A stretch of DNA of 64,000 nt from Heracleum sosnowskyi. Lineage: Eukaryota; Streptophyta; Magnoliopsida; Apiales; Apiaceae. A program made the translations under genes and the position numbers. Below, piece by piece: positions 32,102-42,860 of this stretch. The DNA lies in contig CM061245.1 in the NCBI GenBank assembly GCA_030848705.1, positions 64,568,006 through 64,632,005 of the forward strand. The letters run 5' to 3'. The notes under the pieces are model-generated. The model had not been told where the DNA came from and did no database searches. It saw only the letters and a program-made list of their open reading frames with translations. How positions within the stretch are numbered: the stretch's first letter is position 1; every line of letters starts with the position of its first letter.

Positions 32102-34414
32102 ATGTCGACAACCAAGTATGAAAGCATGAAGATTCCCATCTTAAAGATATCAGAATATCCTACATGGAGGGTAAAGATGCTGATGTACCTGGAGGCTATG
32201 GATCCTGACTACTTGGACAGGATTCGTGATGGACCATATATACCAACAAAGTTCGTAGAACGAACAGATACAGTACCAGAACATTATGTGGTCAAAGCTA
32301 AAGCTGAATGGACTCCAGAAGAAAAAGCTCATGTACTCAGGGAACCAAAGATAAAGAATATCTTGCATAATAGCCTTGATGCTGTCATGTCAAACAGAGT
32401 GATTGCATGCAAGTCTTCAAAAGAAATCTGGGATACTTTGGAAACTCAGTGCCAGGGATCTGCATCTGTTAAGAAAAACAGAAGGGCTCTTTTGATTCAA
32501 GAATATGAACAATTCGATGCAAGACCTGAAGAGAGCCTGACTGATCTATATGATAGATTTCTGACACTATTGAACAGCTTATCCTTAGTTGACAAAGTAT
32601 ATGAAACTGAAGATTCAAACACCAAATTTCTTAGAGCTTTACCTGAAGAATGGGATACTCAGACCTCAATCATTAGACACCAGTATGATCTGAACATTGT
32701 GTCTCTTGATGAGATCTATGGGATGCTAAGAACTCATGATCTTGAAGTTCAACAGAGAAAGAACAAGAAAAGCAGCAAGGCAAAGTCAATTGCTTTGAAT
32801 GTAGAAGCAAAATCAAAAGGGAAAGCTATGGAGGTCTCTAGAAGGAAAGCAAGAGTAGCTGAGTCAGATCCTGACGACTCTTCATCAGATACTGATGGCA
32901 ATTCTGATGCCAATACTGGTGATGAATCTTCTGATTCAGACATGGAAGAGATGGTTGCTATGATTGTCAGAAACTTCAGAAGGATGAAGTTCAGGAAGAA
33001 TAGAAGACAAGGCAACTTTCAGAAAAAGATCTTCAAAGCAGACAAAGACAAGTATATCAAAAAGGACAGCAAGGGTAGCAAATTTGACAAGTCAAAGGTT
33101 AGATGCTACAAGTGTAATGGTATGGGTCACTTTGCTTCTGAATGCAACAAGACAAAGGCACTCATCACATCAAGCAAGGATTGGATGGACTCTTCCTCAG
33201 AATCTGAAACTGAGGTGGTCAACTATGCACTAATGGCCAATGCTGAAGTAATTGCTGCTCCTGATGATAAGGTACTAAATACTATCTTTGATTTTGATAC
33301 TGACAATGCTTCTGAGTTAAGACGTTTTCTAAAGTCATTACATATTAGCTTTAGAAGTCAAACTGCTGAAAATACTAGAATCTTATCTGAGATGTCTGAC
33401 CTTAGAAAGAGGAATGAGATATTAGAAGCTGAATTTTCTCGTATGCAAGAAGTACAAAAAGAATGTGATAATGCTAAACACATGCACTTAGAGATGACAT
33501 CTAAATGTACTTCCCTTGAAAAAGAACTTGAATATGCTAATGAGAAAATCAGAACCTGGACAGACTCTGGTAGGAAATTTCATGAGATTAATACCTCTAA
33601 GAATTGGAAAGAGTGTCTAGGATATAAGTCAGATGAAGATAAGAAATTAGCAGAGAAAATTGTCATTGATGAGACAGTCAGTCCAAAGACCTATAGACAT
33701 GTTATAGACTCAACCAAATCTAAGATTACTCCTGTTAATTTTGTTTTTGGTAAGGATTCCAATTCTACTTTTGAAAAGGGATCTTCTTCTACTCAAGGAA
33801 TTAAAATTATAAAGTCTAAACCTGTCATGAACAAAGTCACTAAGAATGTAGGTCTATTGTCTCAGAAACAGCTTAAAGATAAAATCTGTGAGGTTACAGA
33901 TAAGAAAAAGGGAGCTACTGTTAAGAGAAACAGGAATGGTAAAATTGGGATCAATAAAGAAAATGGTTATAAGTATATCCCAAATGCACCTAGAAAGAGT
34001 TGTTTTAATTGTGGTAACTCTAATCATCTTGCTATTGATTGTAAAAAGAGTAAGAAGAAAATTGCTGAAATTCCTAAGTCTGATGTTAGGAATAGATCAG
34101 TATTTTACAAACCACAGAATTCCTGTTTTCATTGTGGTAGTCTATGGCATTCTATTTATACATGTAAAGAGTATCATGATTTGTACTATAATTTTTATGA
34201 TCTATTGCCTAAGTTTGAAAGTAGTACAAAGTCTGATAGAACTGAAAATGTCATAATGAAGCATGCTTTTGTTAATACTGATACTGACAAAGCAAATCCT
34301 GATGGAGTAAATCCTGTCAGGACTGCTAAAGTCAAAAAGTCTTCTGCTGTTAAATTTAATAAAATGCATGAACAAGGAATCCAACAAGTGTGGGTTCCTA
34401 AACATTCTGACTAG
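32102..34414 (+). CDS. Copia-2 gag, long form with three CCHC knuckles
   Basis: This 770-residue gag begins MSTTKYESMKIP, 36 bases after the primer site. The N-terminal half is a copia-type gag domain (SEYPTWRVKMLMYLEAMDP; EIWDTLETQCQGS). A CCHC knuckle follows at about 335-348 (CYKCNGMGHFASEC), then a coiled-coil region at about 430-500. Two further CCHC motifs lie near 634 (CFNCGNSNHLAIDC) and 675 (CFHCGSLWHSIYTC). The frame ends at TAG 34412-34414. The protease continues in the same frame only 15 bases later, so the two were one polyprotein or are joined by readthrough. The unusual length is typical of SIRE-type gag. Confidence 0.9.
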   Translation: MSTTKYESMKIPILKISEYPTWRVKMLMYLEAMDPDYLDRIRDGPYIPTKFVERTDTVPEHYVVKAKAEWTPEEKAHVLREPKIKNILHNSLDAVMSNRVIACKSSKEIWDTLETQCQGSASVKKNRRALLIQEYEQFDARPEESLTDLYDRFLTLLNSLSLVDKVYETEDSNTKFLRALPEEWDTQTSIIRHQYDLNIVSLDEIYGMLRTHDLEVQQRKNKKSSKAKSIALNVEAKSKGKAMEVSRRKARVAESDPDDSSSDTDGNSDANTGDESSDSDMEEMVAMIVRNFRRMKFRKNRRQGNFQKKIFKADKDKYIKKDSKGSKFDKSKVRCYKCNGMGHFASECNKTKALITSSKDWMDSSSESETEVVNYALMANAEVIAAPDDKVLNTIFDFDTDNASELRRFLKSLHISFRSQTAENTRILSEMSDLRKRNEILEAEFSRMQEVQKECDNAKHMHLEMTSKCTSLEKELEYANEKIRTWTDSGRKFHEINTSKNWKECLGYKSDEDKKLAEKIVIDETVSPKTYRHVIDSTKSKITPVNFVFGKDSNSTFEKGSSSTQGIKIIKSKPVMNKVTKNVGLLSQKQLKDKICEVTDKKKGATVKRNRNGKIGINKENGYKYIPNAPRKSCFNCGNSNHLAIDCKKSKKKIAEIPKSDVRNRSVFYKPQNSCFHCGSLWHSIYTCKEYHDLYYNFYDLLPKFESSTKSDRTENVIMKHAFVNTDTDKANPDGVNPVRTAKVKKSSAVKFNKMHEQGIQQVWVPKHSD

Positions 34415-34429
34415 TGTTTTACTATTCTG

Positions 34430-34912
34430 ATGCAGGGTAAAAGGAAAAATGTGTTAGTCATGGATAATGGATGTTCTGTGCACATGACTGGAAACAAAGC
34501 CCTGTTATCAGAATATGAGGAAAAAGCTGGCCCAACTGTGTCTTATGGAGATGGCAACATTGGACAAACCTTGGGATATGGCAATATAATCATTGGAAAT
34601 GTCATCATTGAAAAAGTAGCTCTAGTGAAGGGACTAAAACACAACTTGTTGAGTATTAGTCAAATCACTGACAGAGGTTATCATGTCAATTTCTATTCCA
34701 CACATTGTGAAGTAGTCAGTAAAGCAACAGGGAAGATAGCACTAACTGGCTACAGGCATGGTAACATATATGAAGCCAACATTCTCTCAGATACTGATGG
34801 CTCCCTACATGTTTCATCAGTAAAGCTTCAGCAGATGAAAGTTGGAATTGGCACAAGAAGCTTTCTCATCTCAACTTCAGCAATATCAATGAGTTGGTTA
34901 AGAAAGATTTAG
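34430..34912 (+). pseudogene. Copia-2 protease with altered active site, then a frameshift
   Basis: The frame continues that of gag and holds the copia aspartic protease (VMDNGCSVHMTG; GLKHNLLSISQI). The catalytic triad, normally Asp-Ser/Thr-Gly, reads Asp-Asn-Gly here, which is expected to impair activity. Near 34850 the pre-integrase zinc finger passes into the next frame, so a base has been lost or gained there. After it the frame is meaningless until the stop at 34912. Confidence 0.85.
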
Positions 34913-37767
34913 TGAGAGGATTACCAAAAGTGTTATATACTCCTGATGGACTCTGTGATGCATGCCAAAAAGCAAAACAAAGAAGGACATCATTCCAGAG
35001 TAAATCAGAATCCTCTATTGAAGAACCATATCACATGCTACATCTTGATCTGTTTGGTCCAGTCAACACCATGTCCATCAGTAAGAAAAGGTACACTCTT
35101 GTAATTGTTGATGAATATTCTAGATTCACCTGGGTGTATTTTCTGCATAGAAAAGATGAAACTCCTGAAGTTCTGTTGGATCATGTGAGGATGATTGAGA
35201 CAACCACAAAGTACAAAGTCAAGATTCTGAGAAGTGATAATGGTACTGAATTTAAGAATTCAAAGATGGAAGAGTTCTGCAAATACAAAGGAATCATTCA
35301 ACAGTTCTCTGCTCCTGGCACACCTCAGGAAAATGGAGTAGTAGAAAGGAAGAATAGAACTCTTATTGAAGCTGGCAGAACTATGTTGGAAGAAGCTAAC
35401 TTACCTACATATTTCTGGGCAGAAGCAGTCAACACAGCATGCTATACACAAAATCTCACATTGATAAACAGGCATGGTGTCACTCCTTATCAGTCACTCA
35501 AGGAGAAGAAACCAAGTCTGAAGCATTTGCATGTGTTTGGCTGTAAATGTTTTGTTCTCAGAACTCATCCTGAACAGCTAGGGAAATTTGAAACAAAGGC
35601 TGATGAAGGAATATTCATAGGTTATCCTACATCAAGAGCCTTCAGAGTTTTTAATTTGAGAACAAGAACTGTCATGGAGTCAATACATGTATCTTTTGAT
35701 GACAAGAAGATAACTGGAATCATTGAAGACTCACATGATAGATTACTATTTGAAAATGAAGCTTCCAAGGAACCTGAAGAAAGTGAATCAGAAGCTGTCA
35801 ATTCATCAGATACTGATGGGTCACCAAATACTGATGACTCACCAGGTACTGATGGTGCTAATACTGATGATGCAAACAACAGTAATACAACTAGTAGTGC
35901 TAATGTTGAGGGGGAGCAACGGCATTCAACTACAAGTTCAGAGTCAACTCAATCATCAGGACAGAATTCTTCAGATACTGATTCAAGTGAAGATCCTGAT
36001 AACACATCAGGAGGGCATAGCAATAATTCAGGGAGAGCTTCAAATCAATCAAATTCTTTCAATCAAGATAACACCAATCCAGGGGGAGCATCTACTTCAA
36101 GAAACAATTTGACACCAGCAAGGAAATGGACAAAAGATCATTCTCCTGATTTGATAATTGGAGATCCTGATGCAGGTGTTCAAACAAGAAGTGCAACTCA
36201 GAATGAATGTTTATATAATAACTTTCTATCCAAGGAGGAGCCTAAGAAAGTTGAAGATGCACTTAAAGATGCTGATTGGGTTACTGCAATGCAAGAAGAA
36301 CTGAATGAATTTGAAAGGAATGAAGTCTGGAAACTGGTACCAAGACCAAAGAATAGATCAATTGTTGGTACAAAGTGGATTTTCAAGAACAAGACTGATT
36401 CTGATGGAGTCATTATCAGAAACAAAGCTAGACTAGTTGCAAAGGGGTATTCCCAACAAGAGGGAATTGACTATGATGAAACTTTTGCTCCTGTTGCAAG
36501 ACTAGAAGCCATCATGATATTTCTTGCTTATGCAGCACATAAGAAATTCAAGGTTTTCCAGATGGATGTTAAAAGTGCTTTCTTAAATGGTGAACTGGAG
36601 GAAGAAGTTTATGTTGAACAACCTCCTGGTTTCATTGATCCTAAATATCCAGATCATGTCTACAGACTGGATAAGGCACTTTATGGACTAAAGCAAGCTC
36701 CAAGAGCATGGTATGAAACCTTAGCTCAATTCTTACTGGAAAGTGGATTCAAAAGAGGTGCAATTGATAAAACTCTATTTTATTTGAATCATGGTAAGGA
36801 GTTGCTGTTAGTTCAGATTTATGTTGATGATATCATTTTTGGGTCAACAAACAATAAGTTGTGTGAAAAGTTTTCCAAGCTTATGCAGTCAAGATATCAA
36901 ATGAGCATGATGGGAGAAATGAGTTACTTTCTGGGTCTTCAAGTTAAACAGACTGATGAAGGGATTTTTATTAATCAGTCTAAATACACAAGGAATTTAC
37001 TGACAAGGTTTAACATGCAAGACAGTACTCCTGCTTCAACTCCCATAGCTACAGCTACCAAACTTGATCCTGATCAAGGTGAAGAGGTAGATGTAACTCA
37101 CTACAGAGGAATGATTGGCTCTTTATTGTATCTCACTGCCAGTAGACCAGATATCATGTTTGCAACCTGTCTATGTGCAAGATTTCAAGCAAAACCTAGA
37201 GAACCACATCTGATTGCAGTCAAAAGAATTTTCAGATATCTCAAAGGCACTCCTTCACTTGGCCTTTGGTATGCAAGGGAATCAGATTTTGGGTTGTGTG
37301 GTTATTCAGATGCTGATTTTGCAGGATGCAAAATAGACAGGAAAAGTACTTCAGGAAGTTGTCAGTTTTTGGGTGGAAGACTAGTTTCCTGGTTCAGTAA
37401 AAAGCAGAAATCTATTTCCACTTCAACTGCAGAAGCTGAGTACATTGCTGCAGGAAGTTGTTGTGCTCAGATAATGTGGATGAGAAATCAGTTGTTAGAT
37501 TATGGCCTGTCATACTCAAAAATCCCTATTTATTGTGATAACCAAAGTGCTATTGCAATGACAGGAAATCCAGTTCAGCATTCTCTTACTAAACACATAA
37601 GTATCAGATATCACTTTATAAGAGAACAGGTTCTGGAAGGAACAATTGAACTTCACTTTGTTCCTACTGATCAACAACTAGCTGATATATTCACCAAGCC
37701 ACTACCTGAAGCTACTTTCAATAAATTGGTGAATGAACTTGGAATGATGAATTTTGAGAATTTCTGA
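34894..37767 (+). CDS. Copia-2 integrase, RT and RNase H
   Basis: This 957-residue frame holds the end of the pre-integrase finger (LCDACQKAK) and the integrase core (HLDLFGPVN; RSDNGTEFKN; QENGVVERKNRTLIEA). A Ser/Asp/Asn-rich linker follows (SSDTDGSPNTDDSPGTDG). RT has FQMDVKSAFLNG and the catalytic YVDDIIFGS. RNase H has GYSDADFAGCKIDRKSTSG and AEAEYIAAGS. The frame has no internal stop to its end at TGA 37765-37767. It replicates and inserts the element, but its link to gag and protease is broken by the frameshift upstream. Confidence 0.92.
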   Translation: MVKKDLVRGLPKVLYTPDGLCDACQKAKQRRTSFQSKSESSIEEPYHMLHLDLFGPVNTMSISKKRYTLVIVDEYSRFTWVYFLHRKDETPEVLLDHVRMIETTTKYKVKILRSDNGTEFKNSKMEEFCKYKGIIQQFSAPGTPQENGVVERKNRTLIEAGRTMLEEANLPTYFWAEAVNTACYTQNLTLINRHGVTPYQSLKEKKPSLKHLHVFGCKCFVLRTHPEQLGKFETKADEGIFIGYPTSRAFRVFNLRTRTVMESIHVSFDDKKITGIIEDSHDRLLFENEASKEPEESESEAVNSSDTDGSPNTDDSPGTDGANTDDANNSNTTSSANVEGEQRHSTTSSESTQSSGQNSSDTDSSEDPDNTSGGHSNNSGRASNQSNSFNQDNTNPGGASTSRNNLTPARKWTKDHSPDLIIGDPDAGVQTRSATQNECLYNNFLSKEEPKKVEDALKDADWVTAMQEELNEFERNEVWKLVPRPKNRSIVGTKWIFKNKTDSDGVIIRNKARLVAKGYSQQEGIDYDETFAPVARLEAIMIFLAYAAHKKFKVFQMDVKSAFLNGELEEEVYVEQPPGFIDPKYPDHVYRLDKALYGLKQAPRAWYETLAQFLLESGFKRGAIDKTLFYLNHGKELLLVQIYVDDIIFGSTNNKLCEKFSKLMQSRYQMSMMGEMSYFLGLQVKQTDEGIFINQSKYTRNLLTRFNMQDSTPASTPIATATKLDPDQGEEVDVTHYRGMIGSLLYLTASRPDIMFATCLCARFQAKPREPHLIAVKRIFRYLKGTPSLGLWYARESDFGLCGYSDADFAGCKIDRKSTSGSCQFLGGRLVSWFSKKQKSISTSTAEAEYIAAGSCCAQIMWMRNQLLDYGLSYSKIPIYCDNQSAIAMTGNPVQHSLTKHISIRYHFIREQVLEGTIELHFVPTDQQLADIFTKPLPEATFNKLVNELGMMNFENF

Positions 37768-38321
37768 GGAAAAGCTACAGAGAGGAAATCCTGATAACTG
37801 TCAAATCCTGATGGTTATTCAGAAAGGTATGTATCTTTGATCAAATCCTGATAGGACTCAATCCTGACAGGAAATCAATTGGTCAAATCCTGATGTTCAG
37901 ATATTGAAGCTGGTATGAAAACCAGAGGTTCTATGCTAATTTGTCATCAACACTCCTGGTAAACTCTGGACAATTAGATTATTACTTAGTCTTTGATTAA
38001 GTTTTCAGTCTTAATTATCAATTTCAATTTCATTATTAACAGAGTTTATTATTTATCATCTCTATATCACTTTGAGTGTTACTAACAAATTTTGCAGGCA
38101 AGTACAGGAAGCAAACAATTGAGAAAATAGACAAATTTCATTAATACTTGAAGATACATTACACATGAAATATGGAAATTACATATTTGTTTTCCTAGTC
38201 TATTTTCTACTCAGGAACTCGTGCTTTACAGATAAGCATGAACACGTGCCCTGCAAATTAGCATGAATGCTCCTGAGCAGCTTCACAGTCCATCAGAACT
38301 GGAAGGTCTCTTGTTCCATCC
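37768..38321 (+). other. Copia-2 untranslated region after pol
   Basis: This region holds five AATCCTGA words within about 37787-37895 and then AT-rich DNA. On the minus strand it would be the 3' flank of the antisense ORF, with the polyadenylation-like AATGAA near 38140. No plus-strand gene is supported. Confidence 0.55.
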
Positions 38322-38708
38322 TTAAGAGACAAGAAGAGGAGCTGATGCACTTGAAGGCGGATCGTCATCGTGATCACCGGGATGCTTCCTTGCCTCCACC
38401 GTGCATGAAGCACTTGCATCAAGCACTTTCCTTCTTCTCCTCTCTCGCTCTTCAACGAGGTCCTCATCCTCTTCATCATCCTCATCGTCTTCATCCTCTT
38501 CATAGATGAGATTCTCAAGAGGATTCCAGCCAGGATTGGCTTGCACAAAGTTGTGCCACACCACATCAACCATAGCGTTTATAAACGCTTCATGTTCCTG
38601 AGGGTCAGGAACTGGTTGTGGCTCCATCTCAGCTAGAGCCTCATCCATTTGTTGCCAAATTCTATCAAGTTCTTCATCAGGTATGTTGTTTTGATTGTTG
38701 GCAGCCAT
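38322..38708 (-). CDS. Antisense ORF inside Copia-2, acidic protein of unknown function
   Basis: This 128-residue frame is opposite to the element and lies between pol and ORF3. It starts MAANNQNNIPDEELDRIWQQ in a strong plant start context (GCAATGGCTGCC) and ends SAPLLVS with TAA. The N-terminal 75 residues look like a compact helical domain (EALAEMEP; INAMVDVVWHNFVQ). Then comes a run of Asp/Glu (EEDEDDEDDEEDEDLVEE) and a basic ERERRRRKV. I recognise no family. It has its own TATA box at 38793-38799, about 85 bases upstream. Antisense ORFs are known from a few plant LTR elements. Whether this one is a captured host gene or an element regulator cannot be told. Confidence 0.6.
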   Translation of the reverse strand: MAANNQNNIPDEELDRIWQQMDEALAEMEPQPVPDPQEHEAFINAMVDVVWHNFVQANPGWNPLENLIYEEDEDDEDDEEDEDLVEERERRRRKVLDASASCTVEARKHPGDHDDDPPSSASAPLLVS

Positions 38709-38792
38709 TGCAAGAATGAAGAAGGTGAAAGGTTTTCTATGGAAAAGGGTTTTGTGTTTGTTGGAAAATGATAATTATGATTAACAGTTCTC

Positions 38793-38799
38793 TTTTATA
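38793..38799 (-). promoter_or_regulatory. TATA box for the antisense ORF
   Basis: On the minus strand TTCTCTATAAAAGAGAAC lies about 85-90 bases before the ATG at 38708. The expected start near 38765 gives a leader of about 55 bases rich in A and C (CCAACAAACACAAAACCC). Spacing and leader look like a normal plant gene. The stretch up to 39039 is otherwise AT-rich without features. Confidence 0.5.
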
Positions 38800-39039
38800 G
38801 AGAATGTATTTTAAGAATGCAGGTCATTTTTACAATCTCAAGGAGACGGTTCGGTTTTCCATAAATATTTTTGCCTCGTTTGCTGGTAAGCGTGTTTTAA
38901 TTCTATGACCATTAATTTGGTTATTTTTCTTAAACCAAAACGCTATTCAGGATTGTTAAAATAAACTTTGTTTTCTTAAATAAAATTTTATTTTAATCTT
39001 ATTGAATATTTTTTTTCAATCCTGATATGGCAAAATATT

Positions 39040-40530
39040 TTGTGCGGAAATGCTTTTATTCCTGATGAGGTTAGGTTTTTCTTACATCAGAAAATGCCTA
39101 CTCGTTATGGACTACTTTCTAATGCTATGGTACAAGGACCAACCCACCTTGTTCCTGACACAAGCATGCAACCTAAACAGTCTAAACAGTTAACAACCAC
39201 CTCTACTGTCTCTCAACAGACTTTAGTTGTAAAATCAAAGAAATCAGCTAGAACTGATGTGTCTGGAAGGCAATCAGGTTCAAAGGATTTTTCCTCTACA
39301 CCACTCACTAAAAAGAAGATACAAGGGGGTGTACCAGGGGTCCTGGTGAAGAAAGCTGATAAGGTTGTTAAGAATGTTCCTGTGAAAAGGAAGTTAAGGT
39401 TGATTGATGAAAGTGATTCAGAGGATGACTTACCTATATCCTCTGTGATGAATGTGAACAAGGAAGTTGCTGATACTGCTACTAAAGCTGTGGTACCTTC
39501 ATCAAAACCACAAAAGACAAGGAAATTATCAAAGAGCAGGTATCATATTCCTTTGACAGTGCAAATGAAGGATACTGATATTCAGACATCAAATCCTGAT
39601 GTTAGTATTCCTGATGCAGCAACAAAAGTTGTCTCTATATCAGACTCTCCAGCCTCTCCATCTCAGATTCGAGGACATTCTTGGGAGAAGGTATCTACAA
39701 CTGCTTCCTTGGTTGGTCTTACACCTACATCAAAGAAAAAGAGGAATGCAGAAGAGTTAGTCTATCAGAGACAGAAGAAGCTGAAAGGATCAAGCCCACA
39801 AGAACCTGAATTTCAGAGTAATTCAGCAGCTACTGGTGATCCTGCCACACAAGAACCACTCAATCAAAGTTTGGGTGAAGGCTTAGCTAGTGGAATGGTC
39901 ACACAAGAACCATTTTCTCAAAGGGAGAATGAAGACATCAACATTCCAGCTACACAAGAACCATCTTCTCAAAGTGAAGATGCAGGCAAAGCTACAGCTT
40001 CTGTTGAAAGATTGGTCGAGAACATTGTCAATGAGGGAAGCACACAAGAACCTTTAGCTCAAAGTGTTGAAGCAGCTTCTGAACCTCAAGCTCCACAAGA
40101 ACCATTGGTAGCAAATACTGATGTAAGCATATCAAATCCTGACGATGTTCATCCTGACGCTAGTGGTGCTCCTGATAATGAACCTATTTTGATACAGCCA
40201 CTTCGTTCAAGACCAATGGATCATCCTATCTCAGAATTACAGGATAAACTAAAAGGTATTGCAATTCCTGATCCTGATATATCTCATGGTTCTGATGTTG
40301 ATAATTCTGATGATGATAGTGATGATAATAATGAGAATCGAAAAGAGAAGGAACAGCTTGCTACAGCACTCAAAATTAGTCTTGGAACTAATTTTGGTTC
40401 ATCAAGTACATATATGGCTAGCAATGCTTTCACTGGGAAAGATCAGAGACAAGATTTTTCTACTCCTTCCTTTGATCCTGCAGAGGCATTTAGACAGAAT
40501 GAATGGAACAATTCATGGCACCAATTCTGA
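39040..40530 (+). pseudogene. Copia-2 ORF3, N-terminal truncated part
   Basis: The frame opens with CGNAFIPDEVRFFLHQKMPT, which seems to be the tail of the N-terminal domain seen in Copia-1 ORF3. The rest of that domain is missing, and the antisense gene and AT-rich DNA stand in its place. A low-complexity region follows, with five repeats of a TQEP-like unit (ATQEPLNQS, VTQEPFSQR, ATQEPSSQS, STQEPLAQS) at about residues 265-350. Then come NPD/DD-rich segments (SGAPDNEPI; SDDDSDDNNENRKEKE). The frame ends at TGA near 40528, and the continuation is in the next frame, so a one-base shift lies near 40505-40530. Confidence 0.7.
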
Positions 40531-42751
40531 TGAATCTATCAGTTTTTCTTCTGCTATTGAACATGCCTATAATGCAGTGAAGTCTATAGAGAATCAAGAC
40601 TTGAAGAATCATCTGAAGGTTACTACTCTGTTATCCAAAAGCCTGAAAAGTGAGATTGATTCTATCAAGGGTTCAACTGAAAAAGTGAGGACTGATATCT
40701 TTAATAATTTTACAAAGGTGCCTACTACTTTACAACTAAGGGTAGTGGAATCCCAAGTGAAATCTGTTGTTTCAGAACAAACCTCAATCAATCAAAGAAT
40801 TGATTCTCTGGATACTAAGGTAACTGAAATTCAAGCCTCTCTTTCCTTAATTTTGAAATTATTGTCAAATCCTGATGTCAAAAAGGGGGAGAAGGTTATT
40901 CAGACAAAATGTACACCTGATCTAGTATTAAGAAATAATGATGATGATACTGGAGATGATGGTGGTGACAAAGTGATACAAGGAGAAACCTCTGATGTTG
41001 TTGTTATGAAGACAATCCAAACTTCTCAAAGTCAAACAACGCAGTCAACTCATGTTTCTGATTCTGGAGTTAAGACAGTAAGAACATTGGTGCAATCTCA
41101 GATCCTGACGGAAGATCAAATCCTGACACCTGGTCATGGACACATTCTTGCTACAATTCCTGAAGGTGATGAAGATGTAATTATTGATAATCCTGAAGAT
41201 GCATCAAATTTATTCCAGAAGTTTTCTACAAAAGATGGCAGAATTGTTACTCTATATCACACTGATAAAAGAGTTCAACAATTATATGCAAGAAAAGCAC
41301 TCTCTACAGCAAGTGAAGAATATCCAGATCTCTCACATGAAGAATTCTTGAGACTACAAAGAGAGACAATGGAAAGCTATACTGCTCCTGCTAGAGGTAG
41401 AGGAAGCAGAGGTAAGAGAGGTGCTAGAAGAAGTAAAAGAGGTTCTTCAACTCAAACAGTACCTAGATAGACAAGGTCTAGAGGGTTAAGAATTGAAGAA
41501 ATTCCTGAAGCTTCACAAAATCTAACAGATCCTGTTATCAAGGATATCATGGAGAAAGAAGACAAGGAATTTGTTGAAGAAGAACCTGAATTGAGAAGAA
41601 AAACAAGTAAATCAACTCTCAGCAATACAAATCAAATTGAAGATTCTAATCCTGACAATATTCAAGATCCTGACGAATCAGAAATTCTGCAAGAGGTTGA
41701 TTTGATAATCTTATCTACTGTTGTTGATTGTCACAACAAAGAAGTAGATGAAGAAGAAGAAACCAGAAGAAGAGATATTACAAAAAGAACATATGAAGAT
41801 TTCAATCTCTATCTACAAAGGCTTAAAGTTTCAAATGAAAGACAATGGAGAAATACAAGCAGGCAAGAATCTTTACTTGAAAGAAGCTACACTCATGAAA
41901 AGGAGAAAGACAAGAAGTGGGAACACATAAGTACACTGAAGTGTGATACACCTATCAATTTTCAGACTGGTGGAATTATTACAAGTGCTTCAAGTGTTGT
42001 TGATTTATCTGATATGGCTAGATCAAAAACACTCTGGTTAAAGATGTTTTCGAATCTGAAGCAAATGTCAAGTTACACAAGAGGAGGTATTGGACACAGG
42101 GATGCTGAATTTCTAAACATGACTTATGTTGATCCTTACTCCTTAACTGAAATTGGAGGTACTTTAACTTCTGAAAATCTGAACAATTTATTAGCTGTTG
42201 ATATAGTTATAGATTGTCATGATGGTTTTGAAAAGAAAGAAAAGCTTCTGTACTTCATGAAAGATGGTAGTGTGAAGATTCTATCTATTCAAGATCTGCT
42301 GATGAAAACTACACAGGAACTCAAATATGTTCACTATCTGTTAAGATGGAAGAACCAAGTGTACAAAGTATGGGCTGACATGATTTTGTCAACTATAAGA
42401 AGAAGACTGGATGGAAACAGTAATTTCGATGGTAATTATATTCCCATGTACTTAAATCAAAGAGGTCAGGATGTGGAAATGCAAAGAGGTACTGCTGTTA
42501 AAGAAGTAACTTTTGGTATGACCCAACTTACTCTCAATCCTGATGGGAAGGAAATTGCTTATCTTTTGCTTGAAGAGCACAGTCTACAGAAAAGCTCCAT
42601 ACAGAATCTCAGAGCAGCTATCTACCAGATTAATGAGGAAGATGAAGAACTCAGAAATCTTAAGGAAAGACTGATTCAAATTCTTGAAGAAAAAAAAGAA
42701 AGTTTATTATCCAACTTCTTGAAGATGAATCTGTTCTATCAAAAAGCTTAA
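40508..42751 (+). pseudogene. Copia-2 ORF3, coiled coil and conserved C-terminal domain
   Basis: From SDESISFSSAIEHAYNAVKS on, this frame follows Copia-1 ORF3. It has a coiled-coil stretch ending ASLSLILKLLSNPDVKKGEKV and an acidic/Ser-Thr region. A basic Arg/Gly patch follows (ARGRGSRGKRGARRSKRG), then an in-frame TAG at 41468-41470. After it come 427 more codons with the shared end domain (KLLYFMKDGSVKIL; LKYVHYLLRWKNQ; NLRAAIYQINEEDEEL). The stop is a TAG followed by ACA, unlike the CAR-YYA context reported for readthrough in SIRE1. Single-stop placement in the same ORF of both elements is noted as a finding. Confidence 0.72.
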
Positions 42752-42849
42752 ACAGATAAGTTGTTTCTGAAGATACTCGTACATTTTGATACATGTTTTT
42801 GACATCATTGAATATTTGGAATCTATACTTTATTTCACAAAGTATGAGA

Positions 42850-42860
42850 TTGGGGGAGAT
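42850..42860 (+). other. Copia-2 polypurine tract
   Basis: TTGGGGGAGAT lies directly before the 3' LTR start, as in Copia-1. Confidence 0.9.

Noticed and set aside
38267..38509. Plus-strand frame opposite the antisense ORF of Copia-2
   Set aside because: It mirrors the acidic codon run of the antisense gene and has no start context or similarity to Copia-1.
39900..40110. TQEP repeats in Copia-2 ORF3 as a distinct functional domain
   Set aside because: They are a low-complexity protein repeat with no sign of a folded unit, and Copia-1 lacks them. They are noted in the ORF3 entry only.
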